Shown: positions 45,540 to 56,206, counted from the stretch's first letter. The stretch is 64,000 bases of DNA from Acidobacteriota bacterium (GCA_013289685.1 JABCZL010000018.1:1-64000), one strand, 5' to 3'. Notes: generated by a model from the sequence alone, not told the origin. Translations and numbers: made by a program.

Positions 45540-46514
45540 GGTTGATCTCCTTAGGGCATTCCGACGCTATAGGTTTAACGGGACATCCCTCTGGTCAGCC
45601 GAATGTGAACGAAAAGGCCTCCAGACCAGAAATCGAGAAACTCGATCTCGACTTCTCGATCAATGATGGGCATCGGTTGACGGATCAGCTGATACATCCG
45701 TGGCTCGGCAACCGTGCCGTTGCCTTGTTCGTCTATGTCGACCCCGTGAGCGGCGGTCGGCGGCTGTCCATCGATGAGCATCGATGAGCACGCGAAATCG
45801 CACCGACGTTCCCGGTGCTGCGGGCCCCATACATCGGGTCAGGCTACTATCTCGCCGACTTGGTGACAATGGCAGCCAGACTCCGCCCTCGCACGGGCGC
45901 CGCAAGCCTGACACTCGGCCAGGGCCGCGCTAGGGATTATGGTACGGTTTTGCCCCAGCTACCGAGAATTTTCAAGGACTTAGCGGTAGTCCGCCTCGTA
46001 GTTCTCTAAAGCGGTGTATGGCTGTTCTTTCACAGCGGTAACAAACATGACCGACGGATCTGCAACTCCGGCAGATTTTTTGTATCGGTGACGGCCGCTC
46101 GGATCATCTGTACGAATTCAGGGTCGATCTCAAAGGATATGCGGTCGAGGATGTTATTTACCGTGAAACGTTCCGCGAGCGCGATGAACGGCATCTGCGA
46201 ATATTGATTCGCACCGTCACGAGAACGTCGGCCATTGCCACTCAAAGACACCGCGCTGGTGCGTCAAAATATCGAGGGAACCAGCGAGCGGGTGATCGAT
46301 CTCGGCGGGTCTGTCACCTGAAGAAGATCAAGTGTGATATACCGTTGTAGATTTTTATACGACCTCTAGGGTGAAAATGCATCCATATGCTCAATTGGTT
46401 GCGGCAGCGGTTGCCTTACACGCTGTTTTTGAAATCGACCCGGGTATCCTCGAACCGTAGAGCCGGCACATGCGGTTGGCAGTACCGGGCGCTAGCAGAA
46501 TTGGGGGAGACACC
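45540..46514. other. Intergenic region before the RND operon
   Basis: A GTG frame at 45605-45787 encodes 60 residues (DLDFSINDGHRLTDQLIHPW and then ALFVYVDPVSGG) that resemble a small conserved hypothetical, but it is unsupported by a ribosome binding site. A short antiparallel pair of frames at 46030-46330 also looks partly coding in both directions. I cannot name either, and they may be remnants. The RND promoter must lie in 46330-46500, but no clear -35/-10 was found. Confidence 0.35.
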
Positions 46515-47756
46515 ATGACCCAGGTCCAGAAACGCTATCTGTTGATCGGCGGAGTTCTTGGCTTGATCGTTGTCGCTCTGATCATTGGAGCCGTTCGGCC
46601 GACCAAGCAAGCCATGGGTGCGCCGCCCAGCACCCCGGATGTCGAGGTGACGCAGGTTCAGAAAGAAGATATTCCCATCTATCGGGAGTGGATTGGTACT
46701 CTCGACGGACTCGTCAACGCTGACGTTAGGGCGCAGGTTACTGGCTACCTGCTAAAGCAAGGCTATCAGGAGGGCGCGTCGGTTAAGCAGGGCCAGCTCC
46801 TTTTCCAGATCGATCCGCGGCCTTTTCAGGCGGTGCTCGATCAGGCTCAAGGCCAGCTTGCTCAGGCGAAGGCCGCGCTGGCCAACGCCGCAGCGGTTCA
46901 GCGCCGGACCGAACTAGACGTCCAGCGCTACAAGCCGTTGGCGGAGCAACAGGCAGCGAGCCAGCAAGATCTCGACAACGCGGTTCAAAACAATCTCGCC
47001 GCGCTCGCTACCGTAGAAACCGCCAAGGCTCAGATCAAGACCTACGAAGCCGCGGTTGAAACCGCGAAAATCAATCTCGACTTTACCCGCCTCGTTTCGC
47101 CCATCGACGGCGTGGCCGGCCAGGCGCAACTGCAAGTTGGCGCGCTGGTCAGCCCCAATAGCGGGGTGGTCACTTCCGTTTCTACAGTGGATCCGATCAA
47201 GGTCTATTTCACCGTGAGCGAGCCTCAATATCTTTCATGGCGGAGACGTTTTCCGACCGAGGAGAGCCGCTTGCAGGCCGACAAGGAACTGCGGCTGCAA
47301 CTGATCTTAGCGGACGGATCAACCTATCCCCACGAAGGAAAGTTCTATTTTGCCGACCGCCAGGTGAACGAGACCACCGGAGCGATTCGACTCGCCGGAC
47401 TCTTTCCTAATCCAAACAATATTTTGAGGCCCGGCGGCTATGCCAAAATCCGCGCCGTAACCCAAACCCAGCCGGGGGCGTTGCTGGTTCCGCAACGGGC
47501 AGTGTCGGAACTGCAGGGCGGCTACCAGGTGGCTGTCGTTGGCGCCGACAACAAAGTTGACGTTCGAACTGTCACCGTGGGCGACCGGGTTGATAACCGA
47601 TGGATCATCGCGAACGGGCTCAACCCCGGAGACAGAGTCGTGGTTGAAGGAGTTCAGAGGATGCGCACCGGTGTGCACGTGAATCCCAAGCCATTCACGC
47701 AGAACCAAGGTTCGACAAGCCAAGGTTCGCCAAGCCAAGGATCGACGAATCGATAG
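46515..47756 (+). CDS. RND efflux periplasmic adaptor (AcrA/MexA-like)
   Basis: 413 residues from the ATG at 46515, which has GGGGGAG upstream; an extension to 46470 is unlikely. An N-terminal TM anchor (YLLIGGVLGLIVVALIIGAV) is followed by the membrane-fusion layout: beta-barrel and lipoyl halves (NADVRAQVTGYLLKQGYQEG, FQIDPRPFQAVLDQAQGQLA), a coiled-coil hairpin (LAQAKAALANAAAVQRRTEL to AAVETAKINLDFTRLVSPID) and the membrane-proximal domain (GALLVPQRAVSELQGGYQVA, LNPGDRVVVEGVQRMRTG). It bridges the pump to the outer-membrane factor. The C-terminus ends in three QGS-type repeats encoded by a 15-bp DNA repeat. The pump gene starts 12 bases on. The likely substrates are hydrophobic toxins; no local regulator is seen. 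Confidence 0.93.
   Translation: MTQVQKRYLLIGGVLGLIVVALIIGAVRPTKQAMGAPPSTPDVEVTQVQKEDIPIYREWIGTLDGLVNADVRAQVTGYLLKQGYQEGASVKQGQLLFQIDPRPFQAVLDQAQGQLAQAKAALANAAAVQRRTELDVQRYKPLAEQQAASQQDLDNAVQNNLAALATVETAKAQIKTYEAAVETAKINLDFTRLVSPIDGVAGQAQLQVGALVSPNSGVVTSVSTVDPIKVYFTVSEPQYLSWRRRFPTEESRLQADKELRLQLILADGSTYPHEGKFYFADRQVNETTGAIRLAGLFPNPNNILRPGGYAKIRAVTQTQPGALLVPQRAVSELQGGYQVAVVGADNKVDVRTVTVGDRVDNRWIIANGLNPGDRVVVEGVQRMRTGVHVNPKPFTQNQGSTSQGSPSQGSTNR
47705..47749 (+). repeat. 15-bp tandem repeat encoding the QGSxx tail of the RND adaptor
   Basis: Units CCAAGGTTCGACAAG, CCAAGGTTCGCCAAG and CCAAGGATCGACGAA are in frame (15 is a multiple of three) and encode the last QGSTS-QGSPS-QGSTN residues of the adaptor. 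Confidence 0.85.
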
Positions 47757-47768
47757 GACGGATGACCC

Positions 47769-50700
47769 ATGTCGAAATTCTTCATCAATCGTCCCATCGT
47801 CGCCATGGTGATTTCCATCGTCATGGTGTTGGTTGGCGCGCTCACCGTGCTGAGCTTGCCCGTCGCACAGTTTCCCAACATCACTCCCCCCGAGATTCAA
47901 GTCCTTGCCACGTACGTGGGAGCCGACGCGCAGACGCTGGAGCAAGCCGTGGCTACTCCTATCGAGCAGCAGATGAACGGAGTCGACAACGAGAACTACA
48001 TGTACTCGCTGAACGCCACCGGCAACTCAACCACCAGCCTGATTGTTGACTTTGACGTAAAGACCGACCCGAATACCGATTTCATTCTCACGCAATCGCG
48101 GGAGACCCAGGCCGCTTCTCAGCTTCCATCGGACGTTACCAATTACGGCGTCACGGTGCGAAAATCGGTCACCGCTCCTTTGATGTGGGTTGCGCTTTAT
48201 TCTCCGCAGGGAACGTATGACGCACGGTTTCTCGCGAACTACGCCTACATCAATCTCACCGACCCGATTCTTCGCTCACCAGGCATTGGCAACGTTCAAG
48301 TGTTCGGCGCTGGTCAATACGCGATGCGCCTTTGGGTAAAGCCGGACACCTTGGCGAAACTTGGCATCACCGTTCCGGAGATCGTCACCGCCATTCAGTC
48401 ACAAAACACCGTGAACCCGGCCGGCAAAGCCGGAGGTGAACCCGCTCCGAAGGGCCAAGAGTTTACGTATTCGGTGCTGGCTCAGGGACGCCTGGTGTCG
48501 CCGGAAGAATTCGGAAACATCGTGGTTCGCGAAACGCCCGACGGTGCGACGGTGCGCGTGCGCGATGTCGCTCGCATCGAACTGGGTGCGCAAGACTACA
48601 GTGTTGCCGGACGTTTCAACGGCAAGCCAGGCGCGATTATTGCTGCCTACCAATTGCCCGGATCGAACGCAGTCGACGCAGCTGACGGTGTCAAGAAGCT
48701 GATGGCGCAGATGAAAGAGCGCTTCCCTGAGGACATGGATTTCGCCGTTTCTCAGGACACAACGCTTGCCGTGACGCAAGGCATCAAGGAAATCATCTGG
48801 ACTCTCCTGATTGCGCTCGTCCTTGTCATCATCGTTGTTTTTCTTTTCCTCCAGAGCTGGCGCTCAACGCTGATTCCACTGCTGGCTGTGCCGGTTTCGC
48901 TGGTGGGAACGTTCGTGCTCTTCCCGCTGTTCGGTTTTTCCATCAATACTCTATCTCTCTTCGGGCTGGTGCTGGCAATCGGCCTGGTCGTCGATGACGC
49001 TATCGTTGTCGTCGAGGGCGTGGAACGGCATATCGAAGAGGGCATGACTCCAAAGAATGCAGCGCTTAAAGCGATGGAGGAACTGTCCGGTCCGGTGGTG
49101 GGAATAGCCCTGGTTCTCTCCGCCGTATTCGTGCCCACTGCCTTCATTCCCGGGATTACTGGCAGGCTGTATCAGCAATTCGCAGTCACGATCGCCATCT
49201 CGGTGATTTTGTCAGCGTTCAACGCGCTCACGCTGAGCCCTGCCCTGGCCGCATTGCTTCTTCGACCCCGCGAAGAGAGCCATGGCCTGCTGCGGAGATT
49301 CTTCGATTGGTTTAACCGGGTTTTTGAACGAGCCACTGAGGGCTATGTCGGTTGGAGCGGTGTCCTGCTCAAGAAGACGGCAGTGGTGGTTGTGCTGCTG
49401 CTGGTCTTTTGCCTCGCGGCGGGATTCTTCGCCAATCGGGTGCCGTCGAGCTTTCTTCCCGATGAAGATCAGGGCTATGTCTATGTGAATCTGCAATTGC
49501 CCAATGACGCATCGTTGGAGCGAACCTCGCAGGCAGCGACACAGATCGAGAACATTCTGGCTAGCACTCCGGGTGTGAAGTACACGACCAGCGTCATCGG
49601 CTTCAGCTTGCTCAGTTTTGTTCGCACCAGTTACAACGCGTTCTTTGTCGTCACTCTGAAGCCGTGGGACGAGCGCACCTCCCGAGCCGAGCAGTTTCAA
49701 TCGATCAAGGCGCATTTGAATCAGCAGCTTTCCAAATTGCCGGCTGGAATCGCATTCAGTTTTTCGCCGCCGGCCATCCCGGGCGTTGGCACCGCAGGCG
49801 GATTCACCTTCATCCTCGAAGACCGCTCGGGCGGCAGCATCCAATTCCTGTCGCAAAACTTGAGCACGTTTCTCGACGCGGCGCGAAAGCGGCCGGAAAT
49901 CGCCAGCCTGAGTACGACGTTTCTGCCCAGCGTTCCGCAGAAGTTCGTCGACGTCAATCGTGACAAAGTGTTGAAGCAGGGCGTCAATCTTTCCGACGTC
50001 TACCGCACCATCCAGGCATTCATGGGCGGATATTTCATCAATTACTTCAACCGCTTTGGCCGCCAGTGGCAGGTCTACATCGAAGCCGAGAGCGAGGATC
50101 GTGCCAGTGCGGAGAACGTTGGGCGATTCTATGTCCGCAACAACAAGGGCGAGAACGTTCCGCTGTCTACGCTCGCCACGGTGAGATCGCAGCTCGGCCC
50201 CGAATTCACACAGCGCTTTAATGAGTACCGTTGCGCACAAATCAACGGGAGCGCGGCGCCGGGCTACAGCGCTGATCAGGCGACCGCCGCCCTCGAGGAA
50301 GTTTTCAAACAAACCATGCCGCGAGAAATGGGATTCGACTACTCCGGGATCTCGTATCTGGAACAGAAAGCGCGCCAGGGAGTGCCACCCGCGGCCATCT
50401 TTGGCCTGTCGCTGTTGTTCGTGTTCCTGATTCTGGCGGCGCTTTATGAAAGCTGGTCGCTGCCTTTCAGCGTACTGCTCAGCACGCCGGTGGCGGTCTT
50501 TGGAGCGTTTGCAGTGCTGTGGCTGCGCCGAACTTTGCTCAGCGTTTTCCTGCCGCCCTACTTGGTGCAGATTGAAAGCGACATCTTTTCGCAGATCGGC
50601 TTAATCATGCTGATCGGCCTGGCGGCGAAGAACGCGATTTTGATCGTCGAGTTTGCCAAGGAACAGTATGAACACGGAAAACCGCTGGCCGACGCCGCGC

Positions 50701-50972
50701 TCGAAGGCGCGAGGCTGCGGCTGCGACCGATCCTGATGACATCGTTCGCGTTTATCCTCGGCTGCGTTCCACTCTGGACAGCAAGCGGGGCAGGTTCGGT
50801 AGCCCGGCGGATCATGGGGACGGCCGTGATCGGCGGGATGCTCGCTGCCAGCGCGATCGGGATCTTTTTCATACCGGGTATCTTTTATATGGTCGAGAAA
50901 TGGTCGGGCGCTGGCAAGGAACCTGCATCCGGCATTTTGCCCGCTGCGCCTTCACCCGCGCCCGGAGACTGA
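47769..50972 (+). CDS. RND multidrug efflux pump inner-membrane protein (AcrB/HAE1-like)
   Basis: 1067 residues, the usual length for the HAE1 family. It opens [20 protein letters not shown], followed by a large periplasmic loop, the TM4 proton-relay motif [20 protein letters not shown] with the Asp pair, and a second half with [22 protein letters not shown]10 keeps [20 protein letters not shown] with the relay Lys. The C-terminal TM12 region is present. All proton-translocation residues are intact, so it is a proton-driven drug or toxin exporter working as a trimer. The adaptor lies 12 bases upstream and the outer-membrane factor 47 bases downstream, so the tripartite system is complete in one operon. 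Confidence 0.95.
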   Translation: MSKFFINRPIVAMVISIVMVLVGALTVLSLPVAQFPNITPPEIQVLATYVGADAQTLEQAVATPIEQQMNGVDNENYMYSLNATGNSTTSLIVDFDVKTDPNTDFILTQSRETQAASQLPSDVTNYGVTVRKSVTAPLMWVALYSPQGTYDARFLANYAYINLTDPILRSPGIGNVQVFGAGQYAMRLWVKPDTLAKLGITVPEIVTAIQSQNTVNPAGKAGGEPAPKGQEFTYSVLAQGRLVSPEEFGNIVVRETPDGATVRVRDVARIELGAQDYSVAGRFNGKPGAIIAAYQLPGSNAVDAADGVKKLMAQMKERFPEDMDFAVSQDTTLAVTQGIKEIIWTLLIALVLVIIVVFLFLQSWRSTLIPLLAVPVSLVGTFVLFPLFGFSINTLSLFGLVLAIGLVVDDAIVVVEGVERHIEEGMTPKNAALKAMEELSGPVVGIALVLSAVFVPTAFIPGITGRLYQQFAVTIAISVILSAFNALTLSPALAALLLRPREESHGLLRRFFDWFNRVFERATEGYVGWSGVLLKKTAVVVVLLLVFCLAAGFFANRVPSSFLPDEDQGYVYVNLQLPNDASLERTSQAATQIENILASTPGVKYTTSVIGFSLLSFVRTSYNAFFVVTLKPWDERTSRAEQFQSIKAHLNQQLSKLPAGIAFSFSPPAIPGVGTAGGFTFILEDRSGGSIQFLSQNLSTFLDAARKRPEIASLSTTFLPSVPQKFVDVNRDKVLKQGVNLSDVYRTIQAFMGGYFINYFNRFGRQWQVYIEAESEDRASAENVGRFYVRNNKGENVPLSTLATVRSQLGPEFTQRFNEYRCAQINGSAAPGYSADQATAALEEVFKQTMPREMGFDYSGISYLEQKARQGVPPAAIFGLSLLFVFLILAALYESWSLPFSVLLSTPVAVFGAFAVLWLRRTLLSVFLPPYLVQIESDIFSQIGLIMLIGLAAKNAILIVEFAKEQYEHGKPLADAALEGARLRLRPILMTSFAFILGCVPLWTASGAGSVARRIMGTAVIGGMLAASAIGIFFIPGIFYMVEKWSGAGKEPASGILPAAPSPAPGD

Positions 50973-51019
50973 AGCAGGTCAATTGAACGACTTGGAAATC
51001 AAACGGAGTTTGCGCAATT

Positions 51020-52417
51020 ATGAAGATCGCGAAATTGCTTAGCGCGGCGCTGCTCTCGGGCATGCTGGCGGGTTGCATGGTCGGGCCAAAGTATCATCGC
51101 CCAGCCGTTCAGACTCCGAATTCTTTTCGAGATCTGGCAGACAACCCTCAGGTTCAGGCGCAGACTGCCTCATACGCTGATCTGCCGTGGTGGCAGGTAT
51201 TTCAGGATCCGAAGCTGCAGGAGCTGGTTCGCACCGCATTAAAGCAGAACTACGATTTGCAACTCGCGACGGAACGCATCAACGCTGCCCGTTCGCAGCT
51301 TGCGATTACTCGTTCGAGCTTGTTCCCCCAAGTATCGGGCAATGCCGATTTCAGCGGCGGGAAAGAACATGTCATCCAGTCCCATTACAACTTCCTGACC
51401 TTGACGGCCGACGCCGCGTTCCAGTTGGATTTCTTCGGCCGTTTGCGCCGTGCCAACGAAGCGGCCCGTGCCCAACTGCTGGCCACCGAAGATGCGCGCC
51501 AGGTTGTCGCATTAACCCTCGTCAGCGATCTTGCGAGCGACTATTTCACGCTGCTGCAACTCGATCTGCAACTCGCGATCACTCGTGATACGGTCAAGAC
51601 CCAGACCGATTCGGTCAAACTTACCCAGCTGCGGCTCGACCACGGCGTTGCCACCAAGTTGGATGTGCTTCAAGCCCAACAGGTGCTGGATACCGCCAAT
51701 GCGGCGATCCCGGACCTGGAGCGACAAATTGCTCAGGAAGAAGATGCCATCAGCATCCTGCTCGGCAATTACCCACAAGACATCGCACGCGGGATTCCGC
51801 TCGTCGAGCAAACCCTCCCGCCTGAAGTTCCGCCCGGCCTTCCATCTTCGATCATCGAGCGCCGGCCCGATATTCGAGAGGCGGAACAGATCTTGGTTGC
51901 TGCGAACGCCGACATCGGAGTCGCCAAAGCGCAGTTCTTTCCGCAAATCTCGCTGACCGGCTCGGGAGGCGGTTCTTTCGGTCGCAGCAGCACCTTCTCA
52001 AGCCTCATGACAACGCAGCTTGGCATCTGGTCCTATGGCGCGCAGGTGAGCCAGCCAATCTTTACCGGAGGCGCGCTGAAAGGGAATTTGCATCTGGCAG
52101 AGTCTCAACACCAACAGGCTTTGATCACTTACAAGGAAGCGATCCAGCACTCTTTTGGAGAAGTCTCAGACGCGCTCATCGGCTACGAGAAGCTTCATCA
52201 GGTCCGGACACGCCAGCAGGATTCGGTGGCCGATCTCCAGGAAACTGTCCGCATTTCCACGCTTCGCTACAAGGGCGGCACGACGACATACCTCGAAGTA
52301 CTCGACGGACAGCGCTCGCTTTACGGCGCCGAACTGACGCTCGCAGCGGCACGGGGAGATGAATATCGCAGCTTGGTCCAGCTGTATAAAGCGCTTGGTG
52401 GAGGCTGGCAACAGTAA
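51020..52417 (+). CDS. RND outer-membrane factor (OprM/NodT-like lipoprotein)
   Basis: 465 residues. A lipobox (LAGCMVGPKYHRP) follows a short signal (MKIAKLLSAALLSGMLAGC), so it is lipid-anchored. Two OEP-type halves follow: DPKLQELVRTALKQNYDLQL, RLRRANEAARAQLLATEDAR, LTLVSDLASDYFTLLQLDLQ, and the second half IIERRPDIREAEQILVAANA, DIGVAKAQFFPQISLTGSGG, YKEAIQHSFGEVSDALIGYE, TTYLEVLDGQRSLYGAELTL. The length and layout match trimeric outer-membrane channels of the NodT group. It ends the efflux operon. Confidence 0.93.
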   Translation: MKIAKLLSAALLSGMLAGCMVGPKYHRPAVQTPNSFRDLADNPQVQAQTASYADLPWWQVFQDPKLQELVRTALKQNYDLQLATERINAARSQLAITRSSLFPQVSGNADFSGGKEHVIQSHYNFLTLTADAAFQLDFFGRLRRANEAARAQLLATEDARQVVALTLVSDLASDYFTLLQLDLQLAITRDTVKTQTDSVKLTQLRLDHGVATKLDVLQAQQVLDTANAAIPDLERQIAQEEDAISILLGNYPQDIARGIPLVEQTLPPEVPPGLPSSIIERRPDIREAEQILVAANADIGVAKAQFFPQISLTGSGGGSFGRSSTFSSLMTTQLGIWSYGAQVSQPIFTGGALKGNLHLAESQHQQALITYKEAIQHSFGEVSDALIGYEKLHQVRTRQQDSVADLQETVRISTLRYKGGTTTYLEVLDGQRSLYGAELTLAAARGDEYRSLVQLYKALGGGWQQ

Positions 52418-52496
52418 AATCTTCGGCCAGTCCAGGAGATAGTCTATCGAGCGCGGGTGTTTGACTGCCGCGAAGCGGCAGCGGGGACAATGAATA

Positions 52497-52745
52497 ATGA
52501 CGACGATGCGCGAATACCGATGTGAAATCTGCGGAATTGTGGACACTCGTCCCATCCACTGGTTCGTTATACAGTGCGGGGACTCGCAGCTCACGGTTCA
52601 TCGCTGGAATTCAGAGGCCGCGAACGCAGTTGGCGCCCGGCATTACTGCGGCGAAGCCCACGCCGAGGTATACATCAGCCGGTGGTTCGATTCGATCTGC
52701 TCGCCGCCCAAACCCAATTTCAACCTGCCCTCGCCAGCCAAATGA
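52497..52745 (+). CDS. Small Cys/His conserved hypothetical
   Basis: 82 residues. Possible zinc ligands are spread as CEICG near the start (MREYRCEICGIVDTRPIHWF), Cys28, and HYCGEAHAEVYISRWFDSIC near the end. ATG codons lie at 52497 and 52506, and no clear ribosome binding site precedes either. A truncated copy of the last third lies at 43047-43136. The function is unknown; similar short proteins are found in acidobacterial genomes. The gene stands between the efflux operon and the glycosylation genes and belongs clearly to neither. Confidence 0.7.
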   Translation: MTTMREYRCEICGIVDTRPIHWFVIQCGDSQLTVHRWNSEAANAVGARHYCGEAHAEVYISRWFDSICSPPKPNFNLPSPAK

Positions 52746-52870
52746 AACGCCGATTGTAAAGCGTACAAGGGAGCCCACGTATCAGGCGATGGCGCCCATT
52801 GACCCGACTGGCTGCCTGCCATCTCAGGTAAACTGTTCGTAGCTGTCTTCGTCTCAGCCAGTCTTTGCCA

Positions 52871-53677
52871 ATGATCAACGGTAAACGTATCGCAGTTGTC
52901 ATGCCCGCCTACAACGCGGAGAAGACTCTCCAGGCCACGGTAGGAGAGTTGCCCGAGCTCGCCGACATTCGCATTCTGGTCGACGATCATAGCCGCGACC
53001 GTACCGTCGATCTCGCGCGCGAGCTCGGCCTGTTGGTCTTCCAACATGACCGCAACTACGGCTACGGACGCAACCAGCAAACCTGCTATCGCGAAGCTCT
53101 GACCGCCGGCGCGGACGTAGTCATCATGCTGCATCCCGACTATCAGTACACGCCACTGCTGATCACGGCGATGGCCAGCATGGTGGCCTACGATGTGTAC
53201 GACGTGGTGCTGGGCTCGCGCATCATCGGAGGCCGCGCCCTGCTCGGCGGCATGCCGGTTTACAAATACATTGCCAACCGCCTGCTCACCGCTTTCGAAA
53301 ATCTGTTTCTGGGCGTGAAACTTTCCGAGTACCACACCGGATACCGTGCCTTCGGCCGCAAGGTGCTCACCCAGCTGCCGCTGCTGGAGAACTCCGACGA
53401 CTTCGTCTTCGACAATCAGATGCTGGCGCAATGCGTGCACTTCGGTTTCCGCATCGGAGAAGTCTCCTGCCCCACGAAGTATTTCGAAGAGGCCTCCTCC
53501 ATCAATTTTCGACGCAGCGTGAGGTACGGTTTCGGGGTGCTGGCTACGACCTTGCAATTTGCGTTGCAGAGGATCGGCCTGGCTCATCTGCCGCGCTTCA
53601 GCGACAAAGGGCGCAGACTGGAAGCGGGTGGCGAAACCTACTACGCAGCTCGCTCCGAGACAGCGCGTCCGGCCTAA
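52871..53677 (+). CDS. Family 2 glycosyltransferase
   Basis: 268 residues from the ATG at 52871. The GT-A nucleotide-sugar fold is clear: [119 protein letters not shown] and [20 protein letters not shown]. The DxD-like position is HPDY. It lacks the C-terminal TM domains of GtrB/ArnC types and resembles dolichol-phosphate-mannose-like soluble transferases. No ribosome binding site is seen. A membrane protein gene starts 57 bases on and a second GT2 gene is convergent, so it belongs to a small envelope-glycosylation group. Confidence 0.9.
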   Translation: MINGKRIAVVMPAYNAEKTLQATVGELPELADIRILVDDHSRDRTVDLARELGLLVFQHDRNYGYGRNQQTCYREALTAGADVVIMLHPDYQYTPLLITAMASMVAYDVYDVVLGSRIIGGRALLGGMPVYKYIANRLLTAFENLFLGVKLSEYHTGYRAFGRKVLTQLPLLENSDDFVFDNQMLAQCVHFGFRIGEVSCPTKYFEEASSINFRRSVRYGFGVLATTLQFALQRIGLAHLPRFSDKGRRLEAGGETYYAARSETARPA

Positions 53678-53734
53678 TTCCCCGTGGCCCACGACCAGCA
53701 TCCTGTGCGCACACAATTCTTCACCGGAGAACAC

Positions 53735-55195
53735 ATGCTCACCAACATGAAGAACATGGCGCGGCTGCTTGGGTTGACCGCGCTTGCCATGCTGGTGCAG
53801 GGCTACCACCCCGGCCTGGAGGACGACGCGTATTACCTGGCGGCAATCAAAAACAATCTGAACCCAGCCTTGTTTCCCCACGACGCAGATTTTTTCCGCG
53901 TTCTGTTTCAGGCCACCGCCTTTGACAAGCTGATCGCACTCTCCATTCGCTGGACTCACATCCCGCTGGCCTGGGGACTTTTCTTCTGGCAGTGTGCCGC
54001 GATTTTTCTGATGCTCTGGGGATGTTTGCGAATCGCCCAGCGATGTTTCGACCAGGAATATGAGCAGTGGGCCGCGGTCGCCATGGTGGCCGCCTTGCTC
54101 ACGCTTCCGGTTGCGGGCACAGGCCTCAGTCTGAGCGACCAGCACCTGCATCCGCGCGCGTTGGCCACGGCTCTGATTTTGGCCGCGATCGTCGCCGTGA
54201 TCGACGGCAAGAGGGTGCTGGCCGGCGTGCTGCTGCTGGCGGCTTTTCCGCTTCACCTCAACATGACGCCGTTCGGCGTTTCCTACTGCGTGTTCTTGGC
54301 CTGGAATCCGAAAAAAATAGAGCAACAGCATACCGCCGTGCTCGCCACGCTGCTCCTCCCGTTGGGCTGGATGTTCGAGCCTGCGACGGATGCATGGCGG
54401 CAGGCGGAGGCCACTCGAGATTTTTATTTCCTGGCGCGCTGGCATTGGTATGAATGGTTGGGTGTAGTCGGCCCGCTGGCGCTGCTGTGGTGGTTTCGTG
54501 CGCTCGCGCTCGGCCGGAGATCCACGGTCATGGCATGGATGGCCGAGCGCATGGTGTACTTTGGCGTCTTCCAGCTGGCGGTCGCGCTGATTCTGATGCT
54601 GCCCCCTCCGCTGGAACGTTTTCGCTCGCTCGAGCCGATGCGCTTCCTGCATCTGGTGTATCTCCTGTTCGTGTTGTTGTCGGGAGGATTGCTGGCGCGC
54701 TACCTGCTCAAGCGGCACGTGCTGCGCTGGTTGCTGCTGTTTGTGCCGCTCAGCGCCGGAATGTTTTATGCGCAGCGCCAGCTCTACCCTGGGACCGTCC
54801 ATCTGGAACTACCGGGCCGGCCTTCAGGCAACGACTGGGTGGAGGCGTTCCGCTGGATCAGCCAGAACACGCCCGTGAACAGCGAGTTCGCGCTCGATCC
54901 GCAATACATGGAAATGCAAGGAGAGGACTATCACGGATTTCGCGCTCTGGCCGAGCGCAGCGTGTTGGCCGACGCGCTGAAGGACCCGTGCATCGTCGTG
55001 CGCGTGCCGAGCCTGGGTCCGCGCTGGCTTCGCGAAATGGGTGCGCAACGCGGGTGGCGCGACTTTCAGAAGCCGGATTTCCAGCGTCTCAAGTCGCAGT
55101 TCGGAGTGGACTGGGTGGTGCTGACGAATCCGCCGGTAGCAGGGATGACTTGTCCTTACAGCAATCGACGCGTCTCAGTCTGCCGGGTGGAGTGA
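53735..55195 (+). CDS. Multi-pass membrane protein, DUF6798-like
   Basis: 486 residues from the ATG at 53735, with GGAG 5 bases upstream. About ten TM segments cover residues 5-350 (NMARLLGLTALAMLVQGYHP, WGLFFWQCAAIFLMLWGCLR, AALLTLPVAGTGLSLS, VIDGKRVLAGVLLLAAFPLH, FLHLVYLLFVLLSGGLLARY, WLLLFVPLSAGMFYAQ). The first loop has the short acidic GLEDDAYYLAAIKNNLNP, the position where GT-C glycosyltransferases carry their catalytic acid. The soluble C-terminus (DWVEAFRWISQNTPVNSEFA, DPQYMEMQGEDYHGFRALAE, FQRLKSQFGVDWVVLTNPPV) fits the DUF6798 type, often found with polysaccharide genes. It probably transfers sugar from a lipid carrier or binds it. Its 3' end overlaps the convergent GtrB-like gene by 21 bases. 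Confidence 0.8.
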   Translation: MLTNMKNMARLLGLTALAMLVQGYHPGLEDDAYYLAAIKNNLNPALFPHDADFFRVLFQATAFDKLIALSIRWTHIPLAWGLFFWQCAAIFLMLWGCLRIAQRCFDQEYEQWAAVAMVAALLTLPVAGTGLSLSDQHLHPRALATALILAAIVAVIDGKRVLAGVLLLAAFPLHLNMTPFGVSYCVFLAWNPKKIEQQHTAVLATLLLPLGWMFEPATDAWRQAEATRDFYFLARWHWYEWLGVVGPLALLWWFRALALGRRSTVMAWMAERMVYFGVFQLAVALILMLPPPLERFRSLEPMRFLHLVYLLFVLLSGGLLARYLLKRHVLRWLLLFVPLSAGMFYAQRQLYPGTVHLELPGRPSGNDWVEAFRWISQNTPVNSEFALDPQYMEMQGEDYHGFRALAERSVLADALKDPCIVVRVPSLGPRWLREMGAQRGWRDFQKPDFQRLKSQFGVDWVVLTNPPVAGMTCPYSNRRVSVCRVE

Positions 55196-56206
55196 AGCGC
55201 GAACCTTGGGTTCCAGTTCGGCGAGCAACGATTCCGCCCTGGGTGTAAGAGGCTCGTCAAAGCCCAGAGTTTCCCGCACAAAATAAAGCGGGCGGCGTTT
55301 GTTCTCACTGTAGGTTCGTCCAAGATATTCCCCGAGGATTCCCAGGCACAATAACTGCGCGCCCCCGAGAAGCAGCACGACCAGCACGACCCATCCCCAG
55401 GGCGCCATCCATTGGCCGTTGATTAGCCCAAAGCCGGCCGCAGTCACGGCTCCCAGCAAGGCCAGCGCGGAGGAGGCGACACCGATCGCAGTCGCAAGCC
55501 GCAGCGGCGCGATCGAGAACGACAGAATGCCGTCAACCGCAAAGCGCGCCATCCGCCACAGCGTGTACTTCGAATCCCCGGCGTGACGGGGGGCGCGATC
55601 ATAGGCCACCGATTCTTGCCGGAATCCCACCCAACTCACCATGCCGCGCATGAAACGATCGCACTCGGGCATCGACAGCAGGGCGTCCACTACCTTGCGA
55701 TCCAGAAGCCGGAAATCCCCCGAGTCCAGCGGGATCGCGACGTCCGAGAGGCGATTGATGAATCGGTAGAACAATTTCGCGGTCAGAGTTTTGAAAGCCG
55801 TTTCGCCTTCGCGATTTTGACGGGTGCCGTACACCACATCGCAGCCTTGCTTCCAAAGATCCACCATTTCGCAGATGACCTCGGGAGGGTCCTGGAGATC
55901 GGCGTCGATCAGAACGACGGCTGCGCCTCGCGCGTACTCCAACCCCGCGCTGATCGCCACCTGATGGCCGAAATTTCTGGAGAGCCGAACCACGCGGATG
56001 CGCGGATCGGACCCATGAAGCTCGGTCAGGAGGCGGGCAGTGTTATCCCGGCTCCCGTCATCGACGTAAATGATCTCGAATGGCCGGCCAATGACTTCCA
56101 GGCTGACGATCAGACGCCGTGTAGTTTCTGGCAGCACCGCATCTTCATTGAAGCAAGGAACAACAACCGAGATCTCGGGCTTCGGCCCGAACGATCCAAA
56201 GCGCAT
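55175..56206 (-). CDS. GtrB/ArnC-like undecaprenyl-phosphate glycosyltransferase
   Basis: 343 residues. GT2 domain: EISVVVPCFNEDAVLPETTR, EIIYVDDGSRDNTARLLTEL, RVVRLSRNFGHQVAISAGLE, AAVVLIDADLQDPPEVICEM with the DxD motif, DVVYGTRQNREGETAFKTLT, IPLDSGDFRLLDRKVVDALL. Two TM segments follow (LRLATAIGVASSALALLGAV, WGWVVLVVLLLGGAQLLCLG), then the typical EYLGRTYSENKRRPLYFVRE. The family loads sugars onto undecaprenyl phosphate on the cytoplasmic face for use by a GT-C enzyme outside. That partner could be the GT39 protein at 56370, which is divergently read from a shared 160-base region. Confidence 0.93.
   Translation of the reverse strand: MRFGSFGPKPEISVVVPCFNEDAVLPETTRRLIVSLEVIGRPFEIIYVDDGSRDNTARLLTELHGSDPRIRVVRLSRNFGHQVAISAGLEYARGAAVVLIDADLQDPPEVICEMVDLWKQGCDVVYGTRQNREGETAFKTLTAKLFYRFINRLSDVAIPLDSGDFRLLDRKVVDALLSMPECDRFMRGMVSWVGFRQESVAYDRAPRHAGDSKYTLWRMARFAVDGILSFSIAPLRLATAIGVASSALALLGAVTAAGFGLINGQWMAPWGWVVLVVLLLGGAQLLCLGILGEYLGRTYSENKRRPLYFVRETLGFDEPLTPRAESLLAELEPKVRASLHPAD

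Noticed and set aside
52643-54802. A 719-residue open frame on the minus strand
   Set aside because: It is a shadow of the glycosyltransferase and membrane protein genes on the plus strand, rich in His, Gln and Arg with no domain, and the plus-strand genes have clear families.
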